NCBI GenBank assembly: GCA_016801845.1
Contig: CM028907.1
Span: 20,507,098-20,571,097, forward strand
Length of the DNA: 64,000 nucleotides
Direction: 5' to 3'
From: Polydactylus sextarius
Taxonomy: Eukaryota; Chordata; Actinopteri; Polynemidae
Positions 37,501-49,151 of this stretch are shown here, piece after piece. The position numbers and the translations under genes were made by a program. How positions within the stretch are numbered: position 1 is the first letter of the stretch; every line of letters begins with the position of its first letter. The notes under the pieces are model-generated. The model saw only the letters and a program-made list of their open reading frames with translations, made no database searches and was not told where the DNA came from.

Positions 37501-39291
37501 GCCGGAACACACCTAGTGGTATCCGGGTATTAGCGGCATTCCTGGGAAGTACCAGTTGACAATAAATTGAAAACGTGTGTTAACAAGCACTGTTGATTTT
37601 TTGACTTACATGTGCTGATGTCCATCTCATCACATTCGTTCAGTGTTTAAGCTTGAACACTTGAGTTCAGCATCATCGTTTTCAGCCCTCCCTCTGCTCG
37701 CTGATTGGCCCGAACTGCTCAGAGTTGGTTACAAATAGTCCCCTGACCAAGTGTTGGAGCTAAATGAGAAATTGAGTAGAAGCACTAGGTGGCGCTAGCC
37801 TGGCTAAGAATCATCCAGGACCTCTTATAAAACCAAGTCTTGGAGGACATGGTGGCATGACAGAAGTATTCAGCAGTCTCTCTCAGTGAGGAAAAATAGT
37901 ATTTCTTTTTCTTTTTAGTCTTTTTAACTACACTGTACTGAGCTGATGAAAAATGGTCTCTCATTTCTTTCTATGTATGGAAGTACCCATAGTAATGACA
38001 ATAAAGTAACAGAAATGATAATAAAGTGACAGATCTATCGGCCAGTTCAGGCTCTTTGTTGCAGTAACAAGAAGGAGCAATGTATTTGAATGTGGACATG
38101 TAAGTAAGTGTAAGTAACAGTGCAAGTACATGTAAGTAACTAATCTCTAACAAATAGAGAAATTTATTACTGTTTAACTTCCTGTACTTTTTGATCATTT
38201 ATAAATTCCAAACCTTTCATAGCTTAGGAGTCTGACAAGAACACATTTTCCATTCGTTTTCAGTCTTTCCCATACATGTGCCTCGGCCTGTTTAGCATCC
38301 AAACTAAAAAAGTTGCTTTCCCCCAGAAATCAAACATTAATAAAAAACAAGGTAATGGCTATATTTTATTTCTGCTTTTGTCATTTACCTGTTCTGAGTA
38401 CAGTACACTTTCATTTTTTGGAAATGTGCACTGACAATTTCTGGCCAGTACAGTCTCCATTACATGTAACGTTCAGGTGAGTGTCTGTCTTTTTTCCAAG
38501 TGGTTTCAATTGAGAGTTTTAAATTAAGTTGAATTATGACAGTGATAATAGTATTGCAGATTTGAAATGATATGGTCACAAAGATTTTTTTTACTGTTCT
38601 TTATTAACACTCAAGTGCCTCTGTGGTGAAAAGAGAGACATAACTGAGTATATATCAGAAAGAGGTCAGAAGCTCTGGCTACAAAGTAAGTACTGTTGAT
38701 TTCATGAAAACTGACTGAGCCACTATCTGCCAGGTGTAGGTAGAGAGCACTTGCATCATGCAGCTAGTTAGAAGAAGACACAGGATAACCAATAAGCTCA
38801 ACACCACAGAGAGATGTGTCTGTTTGTTTTGTTGGGTGTTTTTGTATGCTTTTTTTACTTCAAGGCTTGACTCATCGATTGAAATGGTGTCATACTCACA
38901 GCACTTGATATTTGGCAACTGCTTACTTACTTGTAGTGCTTACTATTTAGACTTTTCTTTGGTATCATTTGCACAGTTTTGGAGATATCCACTGTTAAAC
39001 TCTCTGCTTACTTTCAAAAATAAGTAGATGGAAAAAAACCTAAATAATTATTAAATGTAATTCATTTTAAAACGATATATTATTCTCCATAGAAGAAGAA
39101 AAAAGAAATTGCCAAAATGAATAAAATTGAGTTTGTGAATGAATTCAACTTAATTGAATTCAACTCAATCTTTAAAAGAAAAAAAAATAAGTGACATTTT
39201 CTTTACATAAGTTTTACTCAATTTTGAGACTTTTTCATACTGCATACAGTAAAAGATAAACTCATGACATTTCAATCCCTCAGATTGGTTT
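34551..39291. other. Long gene-free stretch
   Basis: No exon or transposon protein was recognised. A purine-rich patch lies at 35000-35300. The section 36430-36610 is complex and repeat-free, with a GC content above its surroundings. A GTAAGTAA-rich patch occurs at 38098-38140. A (GT)n of nine units lies at 36386-36400. Confidence 0.4.
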
Positions 39292-39662
39292 TTACCACTT
39301 TTCTTCTTGAGCGGAGACACAACTAATCACTTCATTGAGATTGCCATGTGGGCAGCTTACTTTATTTAGTATTGTGTTGTTATTACCTGGCAGTTGGTAA
39401 GAATGTATTTTCAGGTTGCTGGGGTCTATCAAAGGTGATATGCTGGTTCTTTTCCCACCCACTGATGTAGACTCATTGGCATAAGAAAAATGGCACTGGT
39501 GGCCCTGAAAAAACTGAATTGGCTCCCTTCCATTTCCCACAGCTCTTTCCAGGTGAGCTTGTAATGTTCCAGGTTCCCCCAGCATGTCCACTTGTCTTGT
39601 TTGAACTGTGAGACTGCTGTCATATGTAAGATTGCTTCCTCTTGCATAACAAATAACATCAA
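39292..39662 (-). mobile_element. Non-LTR retrotransposon C-terminal fragment
   Basis: The minus-strand frame (39662-39429) reads SQFKQDKWTCWGNLEHYKLT, continuing WKELWEME-SQFSFFRATS and SLHQWVGKEP. The QDKWTxW...W.xLWxME..xxSFFxRA pattern is the region before the zinc knuckle in some fish LINE polyproteins. The following CP-xGNLNEVISC residues appear in another frame. It is decayed; the clade is not assigned. Confidence 0.5.
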
Positions 39663-39739
39663 TAACTTAAAAAAAATGCATGGAAATTTTGGTCTTAATT
39701 TTTTGAGTTTTTACATTGCAGGGGGGATTTTTTGTGGGA

Positions 39740-39940
39740 TTTACATATTATCCATTTTGCCTATACTGCATTGTCAATTTCCAGTGTCAGAGGAATCAAA
39801 GCAGCCCCAGAGTATCACTAAGTCACTCCCATGCTTCACTGTCGGCAGGTCATTCTTTTCAGCAATGCCTCATTATTCTTCCTCCACGCAAACTGCTGAT
39901 CTGCCCAAATAGTTCCAGTTTTGTTTCATTCCCACTCATA
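39740..39940 (-). mobile_element. Tc1-like transposase fragment
   Basis: On the minus strand from about 39935: MKQNWNYLGRSAVCVEEE, a stop, then IAEKNDLPTVKHGSDLVILW and GCFDSSDTGN. This parallels the Tc1 stretch between the first and second catalytic aspartates (LFG..xxxVWRRKNEA..NTLPTVKHGGGSVMLWGCF). Stops are present and neither end of the element is visible. It lies directly beside the LINE fragment 39292-39662. Confidence 0.6.
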
Positions 39941-40865
39941 ATTAGGCATTTGCTGCCTGAGGGTGAAATGGCAAATACTGTTGGACTTAAAAGACATTGT
40001 GGAGCTTGTGGCTGTTCCAACACACATAGATGAGTTAATTTCTATCTTGAGGGCAAGATTTCAGAGCACAAGTACCAATAACTTTTCCCTGGTGTGCAAC
40101 TGTGACCAAAACATCATAATTTGCAGCAAAATCCACCATGATCAGGATGTTTTGTCCACTTGAGAGACTTTTTGTCACAATTGTTTTTATCTTTTATTTA
40201 TTTATTTTTTAAAGCAGGTTGTGACACACCATTATCTTTAAGAATGTAACCTGCTGCACCAATTTTGCAAACACTCTCCTACAAATTCCAAATGTCTCAA
40301 CAGTTGCTGTGTGTGTTTTTAAAGCAATGAATATCTCAGGCTATCGAACAGAGCTTCACCACAAGCTGCCCTAACTAAAACAGTGTCAAGTAAGGGTCCA
40401 AATTGCATAAATGGAATGATAGTTGCTCTTTGGTCCACTAGCCAATTGCCTGACTTTGTAGAGATTCTCCAGATTGGCATTGTATGGGAGAGACTGTGTT
40501 TCGTAGTTAAAAAAAAAAACTTTTGGTTGGTACAGGGAACATCTCAGAGCCTTGCACTGAATATAAGCCCAGTCATAGACAGTCCTTTGACTGAAGGACT
40601 TGACTGTTGAGGACGCCTAATCGCTTTCATCAGGTAGCAAGTTTGAAACAGACATACTGCCTTCTTCCATGTCCACCTTGGACAATGGGTCTAAATGATT
40701 TTAATATTTTGACTTCCTGTTAATCTATTTAAAAGGTGTGAAATCCTTCTTGAAATATTTCTTGAAATTGGCCTCTGCACCTACTGCATTGCAACAATTT
40801 GTATATGTACAGTGTGTCATGTACTTGTAAATTGGTGTCTGCACAGAATAAGTATAATGTACGAA

Positions 40866-40868
<3 letters not shown>
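39941..40868. other. Non-coding stretch, possibly transposon debris
   Basis: No family could be named. The frame at 40383-40610 is unconvincing. Confidence 0.4.

Positions 40869-40947
<79 letters not shown>
40869..40947. repeat. (TG)n microsatellite
   Basis: About 39 uninterrupted TG units. Confidence 0.95.
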
Positions 40948-40948
<1 letters not shown>

Positions 40949-41414
40949 TCTAATTGTTTTAAATCTGAGAAATGCTTAATGTTTACAGTTTGGTTTGAAA
41001 GCCATCCACTGGGGATCTGGATCGAATCCAGGTCTCTCCAATGGGAGAAGCACATTGCAGCAACAGCACCACCTATTGTTAATTTACAGAAGTGCTATAA
41101 AACTGGGAACTAGTGCACAGAACTTTTCCCCTCAGATCAATGAGGTCCAGTTGACTGGACATGGCAGACACAGTATTTAGAATCTTTGTCATTCAACTTG
41201 CCTTAGAGTTCACATCATCTCAGTGTGTTTTGTTTATTGCTGTTTTTATATATCATATTGTAATGTTTTCTGTACCAAGCCATCTTCTTTGGGTATTTTG
41301 AGAGGAAGGAAAGCTGTCACGTGCTGTCACCTCCTCTGAGAGCAAGAAGGCTGTAGGTTTTTTTAGGGCTGTAGATTAAAATTTTAATTTGTAGCTTTGG
41401 TTCACAGGAGAAAA

Positions 41415-41445
<31 letters not shown>

Positions 41446-42964
41446 TGTTGTGCAAATGTCTGTGGAATGTGAAAGGGAGATTGAAATGTGTAGAGAGGAG
41501 TTTGAGTTTAAAGACAGGGCTCCATCTCCCAACAGCATGTTAAACAGTGGTGGAGGTAATGAAGTATAGTTATGTCAGTAATATGTAAGTTATGTAAATA
41601 AGTTAATCTGATCTAATTTTCTTTGTTTGTGACCAAGGTGTGGAACTGGGGAATGCTTTGTTGTTCTCAATATTTAATCCTGTTCCCATAGTAATTATTC
41701 AATATGACCACAAGATGGCAGCATTTAGCTGTTTTTGAGGCAAGCCTGTTTTTCCACTGCATTTGCTTGTAGTTTGTCCAGCTGCTGGCACCGTGTGAAG
41801 GACTTCACTGTGGCTGAACATCATTGTCTGCAATCAGAAATGTCTGATATATATACATATATATATATTATCAGTAAATATTAGTGCCTAGTTCGAATGT
41901 TTAACCTCTGACCTCAGACTGTCTATGGCAGTATTTTGCCACAGTTGGCAGAAGGACCAGCATGGGTCATTCATGGGTGGCTTTGTTCTTCAACCTGCAT
42001 GCTTCAACATTTACGGCAGAAATGTTTACTTGAACTTTTGACTCATTACCTAATCACGGGGTCCACAAAGGCTCACATTCTTTGGAAAGACCAGTCAGAT
42101 TTTATTGGCTGTTGTTTTGTGTGAGTAACAGTTTTGACATGGTGTCTGGAAGCACTTTAGGCCTTGAGTGCTTCAGTTTCAGTTTGCTGCAGCAATGTCT
42201 TGTTGCTTAGCATTATAAGATAATACAGCTTGTTGACTGGTACAGTATGTGTAATCTGCAATGACTAACTGACTGAACATCACTGACATGGTAAAACTCA
42301 ACAGCTATTCGCATAACACAAAGTGAAAAAACCAATTAAAATAGTTTGATAATGATAATAGTATTAAGTTGTAGTGAAATTCAAATATCATTTAAAAGAG
42401 CAGTTTGAAACAGAAAGAAGAAAAATAAGAAGAAAAGAAGAAAATTGATCTTGTTCTAAACTTGTTCTGCATGTGTGTGTGTCTGTAGATATATCCCTAG
42501 CTCTGCTGAAAGCTTAAATCAATACAGTAAATCAAGATGTCACATATTTGATATGACAACCTCCCCGAACCTGGACATCCCCCCTAGAGTCCTAGAAGAG
42601 TCTATTGAAAACATTCTCCCAACAGTATGAGAGGTCGTACTATGAATACAGGCTTGTGTGATTGGCTATTTCACTCCCATATTTAGAAATAAGAATACAC
42701 AGAACAATGTGTGTTTTGAGATATTTAATATTAGCTAGACCAATTGTCTGACAGTGCTGGCTGTGGCTGTGTTTTCATAAGTGTAGGAGAGAAGTAGTAA
42801 TTCTGATGGTCTGTTTGTTTCTGAGTCTGCATAACACACACAACAATAAAACATATTTTGGCATATAGACATCCCATCTGACAGGCAAACTGGGGGTTAG
42901 TGGAGGGTTAGGGGCAGGGAGACATTGCAGGGGTACATAGCAGGTTTAGCTACACCACATACTG
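40948..42964. other. Non-coding stretch with a poly(A) tract
   Basis: Two A-runs interrupted by a C at 41408-41442, and a short (TA)n at about 41850-41869. Otherwise nothing recognised. Confidence 0.45.
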
Positions 42965-43108
42965 ACCCATATCTAAGAAGGTCAGTGGATTGATTCCTGG
43001 CTCCTCCAGTCTGTGTGTTCAAGTGTCCTTAAGATACTCAACCCCAAATTGGCCTCAATGGCTCTTCCATCAGTGTGTGAAAGTAATTAGAATAGTGCAA
43101 CACATATA
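42965..43108 (+). repeat. tRNA-derived SINE, degenerate copy
   Basis: Shares with 55288-55470 the order CTAA-AGAAGGTCAGTGG, CTCCTCCAGT/CTCCTCGAGT, TCAAGTGTCCTTAAGATACT/TCAAAGTGTCCTAGATATT, ATGGCT-TTCCAT and GTGTGTGA. The B-box position reads GGATTGATTCC (42987-42997), one or two changes from consensus. The copy stops where the Tc1-like element at 43109 begins, and the sequence past that element (46068 onward) may be its displaced tail. Confidence 0.6.
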
Positions 43109-43251
43109 CAGCGTGAACAATGATTAGGCAAGTTGTTTTTTTAAGGATTCATTTATTATTTAACAACAGCAGTGCTCTCAATCGATCCAAAATATTAACA
43201 AATATCAAAGCTGAATATTTAAGAAAGTAAAAGTGAGGTTTGGGCTATCTA

Positions 43252-44816
43252 CAGTCATAGCCAAAAGTTTTGAGAATGACACAAATATTAATTTTTACAA
43301 AGTCTGCAGTTTCAGTTTTTATAATGGAAATTTGTATATACTCCAGAATGTTATGAGGAGTGATCCACTCAACTGCAATTATTTGCATAGTCCCTATTTG
43401 CCTTGAAAATGAACTTTATCACTAAAACCACATTTCCACTGCATTTCAGCCCTGCCACAAAAGGACCAGCTAACATAGTTTCAATGACACACAGGTGTCA
43501 CACACATTAACAGATTGATCTCCAGCCTTGTCCTTAATGAGGACAAGGCTGAGAGATCCTGAGAGATCAATCTCTCAGGATTGAGTGACTGGACACTTGG
43601 AAGATGGTGCCATTGTTCCTCATCTGTTAGTCATGGTTACCAGCAAGGAAACACGTGCAGCCATCATTGCATTGCACAAAAAGGGCCTAACGGGGAAGTT
43701 TATTGCAGTGAGTAAGATTGCACCTCAGTCAACCGTCTACAGGATTATCAAGAACTTCAAGGAGAGAGGTTCAATTGATGCCAAACAGGCTCCAGGGCGC
43801 CCAAGAAAGTCCAGCAAGCGACAGGACCATCTCCTGAAGTTGTTTAAGCTACGGGATTAGGCCCCCACCAGTACAGAGCTTGCTCAGAAATGGCAGCAGG
43901 CAGGTGTGAGTGCATCTGCACGCACAGTAAGGCGAAGACTTTTGGAGGAAGGCCTGGTGTCAAGAGAGGGCAGCAAAGAAGCCACTTCTCTCCAGCAAAA
44001 ACATCAGGGACAGACTGATATTCTGCAGAAGTTACAAGGACTGGACTGCTGAGGACTGGGGTAAAGTCATTTTCTCTGATGAATCCCCTTTCCGATTGTT
44101 TGGGGCATCTGGAAGAAGGCTTGTTCGGAGAAGACAAGGCGAGTGCTACCATCGGTCTTGTCTCATGCCAACAGTGAAGCATCCTGAGACCATTCATGTG
44201 TGGGGTTGCTTTTCGGTCAAGGGAGTGGGCTCTCTCACAATCTTGCCTAAAAACACAGCGATGAACAAAGAATGGTACCAGAACGTCCTCCGAGAGCAAC
44301 TTCTCCCAACCATCCAGGGGCAATTTGGTGATGAAGAATGCCTTTTCCAGCATGATGGAGCACCTTGCCATAAAGCAAAGGTCATAACAAAATGGCTTAG
44401 GGAACAAAACATTAAGATTTTGAGCCCTTGGCCAGGAAACTCTCCAGATCTTAATCCCATTGAGAACTTGTGGTCAATCCTCAAGAGGCGGGTGGACAAT
44501 CAAAAACCCACAAATTCTGACAAACTCCAAGCATTGATTATGCAAGAATGGACGGCCATCAGTCAGGATTTGGTTCAAAAGTTGATCGACAGCATGCCAG
44601 GGAGAATTGCAGAGGTCTTGAAAAAGAAGGGTCAACACTGCAAATATTGACCTATTGCATGTAATTCTCAATAAAAGCTTTTGATACTTGTAAAATGCTT
44701 CTAATTGTATGTCATTATACCATAGAAACATCTGGCAAACACCTAAAGGAACCCTGAAGGAACAGACTTTGTGAAAATGTAATATTTGTGTCACTCAAAA
44801 CTTTTGGCCATGACTG
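43252..44816 (+). mobile_element. Inner Tc1-like element with TIRs and TA target duplication
   Basis: 1565 bp bounded by TA on both sides (43250-43251 and 44817-44818). The left end CAGTCATAGCCAAAAGTTTT and the right end, reverse-complemented CAGTCATGGCCAAAAGTTTT, agree for about 55 bp with a 2-nt indel and a few substitutions. It encodes a broken transposase in plus orientation. Internal hairpins lie at 43524-43548 and 43555-43580. It lies in the left (3') part of the outer element, in the opposite orientation, so it is the younger insertion. Confidence 0.93.
43585..44650 (+). pseudogene. Tc1-like transposase, broken (inner element)
   Basis: The N-terminal frame (43585-43860) holds a paired-like helix-turn-helix region, ending in the GRPRK-type hook (APGRPRKSSKRQDH). 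An in-frame TAG stands at 43858-43860; the same frame then continues (APTSTELAQKWQQAGVSASA) to about 43970, where a frameshift occurs. The second frame carries the catalytic domain to 44650: first D in FSDESPF (44078-44080), second D in QHDGAPCH (44354-44356), E in NPIENLW (44462-44464). Counting gives 35 residues between the second D and E, one more than in classic DD34E Tc1. One nonsense change plus one frameshift make it non-functional as it stands. Confidence 0.9.
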
Positions 44817-44818
44817 TA

Positions 44819-44984
44819 GTGTGCAACTCAATAAAAAAAAAAAAAAAAAAAATATATTCCCATCTCACTTGTTTATTTTCATCTGTTAAAGTGATATGAC
44901 AACTCAAAATAAACAAATAAACATTTCTGGGAGAAAAAAAAAAAAACGACCAATATAGCCACCCTTATTTCAATAACACTCAAA
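44819..44984. other. 3' end of outer element beside the inner insertion, with A-runs
   Basis: Poly(A) at about 44831-44851 and a second A-run at 44934-44946, both within the 3' untranslated part of the outer element. Confidence 0.6.
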
Positions 44985-45800
44985 AGTCTTCCATCCATGG
45001 ATAAACTTTTTGTGCAGCAGCAGCCACAGCCTCCCAGACACTGTTCAGAGAGGTGTACTGTTTTCCTTCACTGTAAATCTCTTGTTTAATGACGGCCCAC
45101 AAGTTCTCAATAGGGTTTAGGTCAGGTGAGCAAGGGGGCCATGTCATTAACCTTTCTTCCTTTAGAGTATTTGAATGCATGGGATGGAGCATTGTCCTGC
45201 ATCCTGTTTCTTCTAGAAACTAGCAGTAGGTTTGGGAGTTGAGTTTGAGTCCATCTTTAATCCGAAAAGGTCCAACTAGCTCGTCTTTGATAATACCAGC
45301 CAATACTAGTACCCCAGCTCCACCTTGCTGGCGTCTGAGTCAGAGTGGAGCTCTGTGCCCATTACCGATCCAGTCACGGGCCCATCCATCTGGTCCATAA
45401 AGAGTCACTCTCATCTCATCAGTCCATAAAACCTTTGAAAAATCTGTCTTCAGATATTTCTTGGCCCAGTCTTGACGTTTCAACTTGTGTCTTGTTCAGT
45501 GGTGGTTGGGTTTCAGCCTTCCTTACCTTGGCCATGTCTCTGAGTATTGAACACCTTGTACACACTGGACACTCCAGGTAGGTTGCAGTTCTGAAATATG
45601 GCAGCACTGGGAGATAATGGGTTCCTGGTTGCTTCACGTTTAATTCTTCTCAGGTCTTTGGCAGTTGTTTTGCATCTTTTTCTCTCAACACGTTTCTTGC
45701 AACCCTGTTGGCAATTTGTAACGAAATGTTTGATAGTTCTTTGATCACGCCTCAACATCTTGGCAATTTCAAGAGGGTTGCATCCCTCTGAACGACTTTT
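44985..45800 (-). pseudogene. Tc1-like transposase, broken (outer element)
   Basis: On the minus strand, the N-terminal helix-turn-helix stretch (LRRDQRTIKHFVTNCQQGCK) starts near 45758. The first catalytic D lies in VLWTDEMRVTLYG (about 45420-45400). The second is in MQDNAPSHAFKYS near 45180. The SPDLNPIENLW box with the catalytic E is at about 45128-45090, followed by the C-terminal helices to 44985. Frames change between the blocks and the stretch between the first and second D is shortened, so sequence has been lost. All three catalytic residues are still legible, but not in one frame. Confidence 0.85.
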
Positions 45801-46139
45801 TACAAATTTAGACTTTTCTGCACTTTCTTAGCACTTTTCTGACCCATTTTGCCAGAGGAAAAGAAATTGCCTAATAATTATGCACACCTGATATAGGGTG
45901 TTGATCTCATTAGACCACACCCTCTCTCATTACACAAATGCACTTCACCTGGTATGCTTAATTGCCAATAGGCTTTCAAGCTTATACAGCTTGGAGTTGG
46001 ACAATATGCATAAAAAGGATGACGTGGTCAAAATACTCATTTCCCTAATGATTATGCACACAGTGTATAGACACTATAGTCATGTATTCTTACCTCCACA
46101 TATATTTCCTTAGGAATGAAACTCTTCCTTTTCAGGACT

Positions 46140-46560
46140 CGGTCAGTGGTGGTCAAGCTTATATCTTTGATGTTTCAAAATATGCCCTGACCTGTGTTCA
46201 CTGCTGCCTGGATTTAATGCCATTTCTTACAGCAGTGTTTTCCACAACCATATCCACAATGGCAGCATCCTGCTCACCACTAAAAATCTTTCCCCCACCA
46301 CCAGAGTGTGGTAGCTTGGATTTTATAAAGAACGGTGGGAATGAGGAAATAATTATATTACTAAAGACAGTGTGTTCTGTCAAGAAGGTAATAAGTGGTG
46401 GTATATACAGTAACATTAACTTACCTTCTCTTATTATGAAAGATTCAGACAATGGATGTGACAGTGTTCCAAGAACAGGTTGGACTCTTTGTCCAGCTTC
46501 TCTAAATGAAAGGCTGTGATTGACAACATTGTCAATAACAGTTTCCCAAATTTCATTTAA
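46140..46560 (-). pseudogene. Tc1/IS630-like transposase N-terminal relic
   Basis: The minus strand from about 46535 reads IDNVVNHSLSFREAGQRVQP and, after a damaged stretch, GKIFSGEQDAAIVDMVVENT followed by AVRNGIK. This order (VINHGLSMREAGxRVQPN... then F..EQExAIVxMVxxNNAIR) is that of the DNA-binding half of a Tc1-like transposase common in fish. No catalytic motifs follow. It lies 75 bp outside the outer Tc1-like element and is a separate relic. Confidence 0.6.
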
Positions 46561-46655
46561 AACTTGAGCTCTTCCTACTCCACCCCCACCTCACATACAG
46601 ACTCCTCTTCCTCAGGTCCCTCTACGTCTTACTCTCACTTTCACCTGCCTTATGT

Positions 46656-47036
46656 CACATTTACATATAGCCGGGTATTTACAGAAACGGATATTCATTT
46701 ACATGAATCTGCATAAATACACCATCAAGAACCATTATGAGCATGCCAAACCTATTGGTGGCAGCATAACAAGAAGCATAAAACCATGTTAGCCAATCAG
46801 AATCCATATGTAAATGTCACACACCTGATGCTGATGCATTTTGAAAACTTAAAACTCTGTTTTCCCACATTTACGTGCAGACATGTTCGAGTTTTCGAAA
46901 ATCTCCATGTTGGCCACAGGTTTCAGAAATGATCATTTTCAGTGATTTAAACCTGTGTTTTGGATAAACAAAAGACAAAAATGCATGAATATGCTGTACC
47001 ATTGTTTTAACAGATACCCAGCCATGTGTAAACAGG
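46656..47036. mobile_element. MITE-like non-autonomous DNA element with TIRs
   Basis: The left end near 46660 reads TTTACATATAGCCGGGTATT. The right end (47008-47036), reverse-complemented, reads TGTTTACACATGGCTGGGTA. Inverted ends agree at most positions over about 22 bp. The interior contains GAAAACTTAAAACTCTGTTT and related sequence typical of dispersed fish elements with GTGTAAACAGGG ends, and no transposase. Boundaries are approximate. Confidence 0.55.
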
Positions 47037-49117
47037 GCTTCAGACCTCTTCAATTCATGCTTGCAGAGAGCAACACAGAGGTTGCACCTTTTAAAGCAGT
47101 ACAGCTTGATCACAGATTTATGTGAAGGAGAGTAAAACAGGTGCTTTGGTGATTTCATACTGATCTTGGTAGTCTCTAATAGTTGGGAACAGATGGTCTC
47201 TGTTTGGTTACCATAGTATAAATAATAGAGTTTGGGCTGCTTTTTGCAAAAAGATGTAAAAGAATATATGAATCCGTTGAAAAAATATAGACACATTTGC
47301 GAGAGATGCCTTCTGCTCTGCTGAGGGGATGAAGACCAAGCGTATCCCAGTTTCTTTGAGCAGGTCAAAGCAATCAAGAAAAACTGTTACTAGTCTTTAG
47401 TCTGTTTAGTCTTATGTTTATCTTATCTGTTTTGTAAAGTACTCTCTTAGACATGTTATTGCATCTTTAAGGTAATTCTATAGATTCAGGCAGTTTTTTA
47501 ACATGATTTTTAGTGACTGAGATCAGGACTAACACCTAACATTCACATGCAGAAAGAAAAAGAGAGAGACTGACCAAACAGGTGTTTTTCATTTCTGCTG
47601 CTTTCGTTCACAATTATTCATGGCTAGTAGACTGTTTGAATATTAGTGACCCATAGGAGTCACACTCATATGAGCTAAATATAAACCTGATGTGTAGGAT
47701 GTGTGTAACTGTACACATATATAGACTCAATATATTTTTTTCTTAATCGACAATTAAACATTTTAAATATCACAATTGTAGATTACAACAGTAGGTGAAT
47801 ATGAAAGAGGGCAATCTTATCTACAGTATCTCAACATCAGGTTGTGCAGGTTGTCAAAGTAAGTACCTGTGAACAAGATACTGCTAAATCAAACAATAAG
47901 GGGGGAAAACAGAGCATCAAAAAAAGAAAATTCTTAAATAATTCTTGAGATCATATGAAAATGAAATGTAAAATCTGATACTGAATTCCCATGAAAGTAT
48001 GGGCCCAGGTGGGATGCCTCCACGCACACTCCTGGTTATCTCAGCAGCAAATATCACAATTTTCTAAAACTAAAGTGTTGATCAGGTGCTAACATACAGA
48101 TACAACTTACTCTCATCCATTCTACAAAGCCACAGTGATTCACTTTAAGTGACCATCTCTTGTCATTTCAACACCCATGTCCTACTGTAGAATGCTGTTA
48201 AAAGCATCCTGTCTGCTAGAGAAAATGAAAACATACTCCTGAATATTGTGTTGCATCTTGTACAACATTAAATTTCAGCTAGACTAGCTTATTGTTTATT
48301 GTTCATTGTCATGCCAGTAAAACTTGTGGTTTATTTTAGTTCAATTCAATCTTTTCATTTGAAACACCACTTATATTAGGTTAATTGAGCACTCATTGAA
48401 TGCCCTTAGGTGTGAGTTTAAGTGTGAATCGTTGTCTGTCCTTGTGTGTCAGCCCTGCGATAAAGTTCTCCAGGGTGAACCCCCCCACCCCATCACTTAT
48501 ATCATCACATAAATCAAATATTGATTATGAAACACAGTTAAACAATGAATGTGTAGACACACTTAAGAGATTCCAAAGAGCAATTTCTTGTCATTATGAT
48601 ACCATTCCTGTGTTTCTAATGATATTCAATAATACTATACTATATACAATACTATAAAATAATGGATCTGTTGAAACACTTCAGTCAATGAATAAATACA
48701 TAGTAGTGGCAGTTTGAATGTGGCCAATGCCTTTCCAGTGCAACAAGCACATTATGTACACACAAAAGCACACCCTTATATCCTCTTTGTGTTATCTAAG
48801 ATTCTAAGCAGCTTCATAGACCCATACTTGCACACACATGGACACACACTTCCACACACACATAGGTCATAAGTCAAAAAGGGGTTGAATGGCAGGAAGG
48901 GAGTGGGCTTGTTAATACTGGACTTCACCGTAATATATGGTGTGAACTGCTTTCTTTGCCACTGAACTCAATCTCTCTCTCTCTCTCTTTCTCTCTCTCA
49001 CTGACCCACTCAAACATACAGCACAATCAAACACAGGGAGTGCCAACATTTTATCTTCTCATCAGCAGACCCGGGGTAGCTCCTTTTGCTTCCTTCCCTA
49101 TTATGGGGGGACTTGAC
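47037..49117. other. Non-coding stretch, nothing recognised
   Basis: The long minus-strand frame 46871-47377 starts inside this stretch and runs into the MITE. Its composition is unlike a conserved protein and it has no family match. A (CT)n patch lies at about 48969-49000. Confidence 0.45.
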
Positions 49118-49119
49118 GT

Positions 49120-49150
<31 letters not shown>

Positions 49151-49151
49151 G
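49118..49151. repeat. (GT)n microsatellite
   Basis: About 16 GT units. Confidence 0.9.

Larger units (their letters stand above)
43109..46065 (-). mobile_element. Outer Tc1-like element, interrupted by a second Tc1-like element
   Basis: The left end CAGCGTGAACAATGATTAGG and the right end (reverse complement CACTGTGTGCATAATCATTA) form imperfect TIRs flanked by TA. The right end also has an internal copy of the terminal motif (45865-45895, CTAATAATTATGCACAC) about 170 bp inside, an inverted-repeat/direct-repeat layout known for some Tc1 elements. Its transposase reads on the minus strand. Removing the inner element (43252-44816) and one TA leaves about 1390 bp, a normal Tc1 size. Confidence 0.8.

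Noticed and set aside
40995..41080. Possible tRNA-like B box (GGATCGAATCC) near 41020
   Set aside because: No A box or SINE body could be recognised around it.
43844..44407. 187-codon open frame on the minus strand
   Set aside because: It is the antisense shadow of the inner Tc1 transposase.
46871..47377. 168-codon open frame on the minus strand
   Set aside because: Overlaps a TIR-bounded MITE, has no family resemblance and no splice or start context; length is plausible by chance in this composition.
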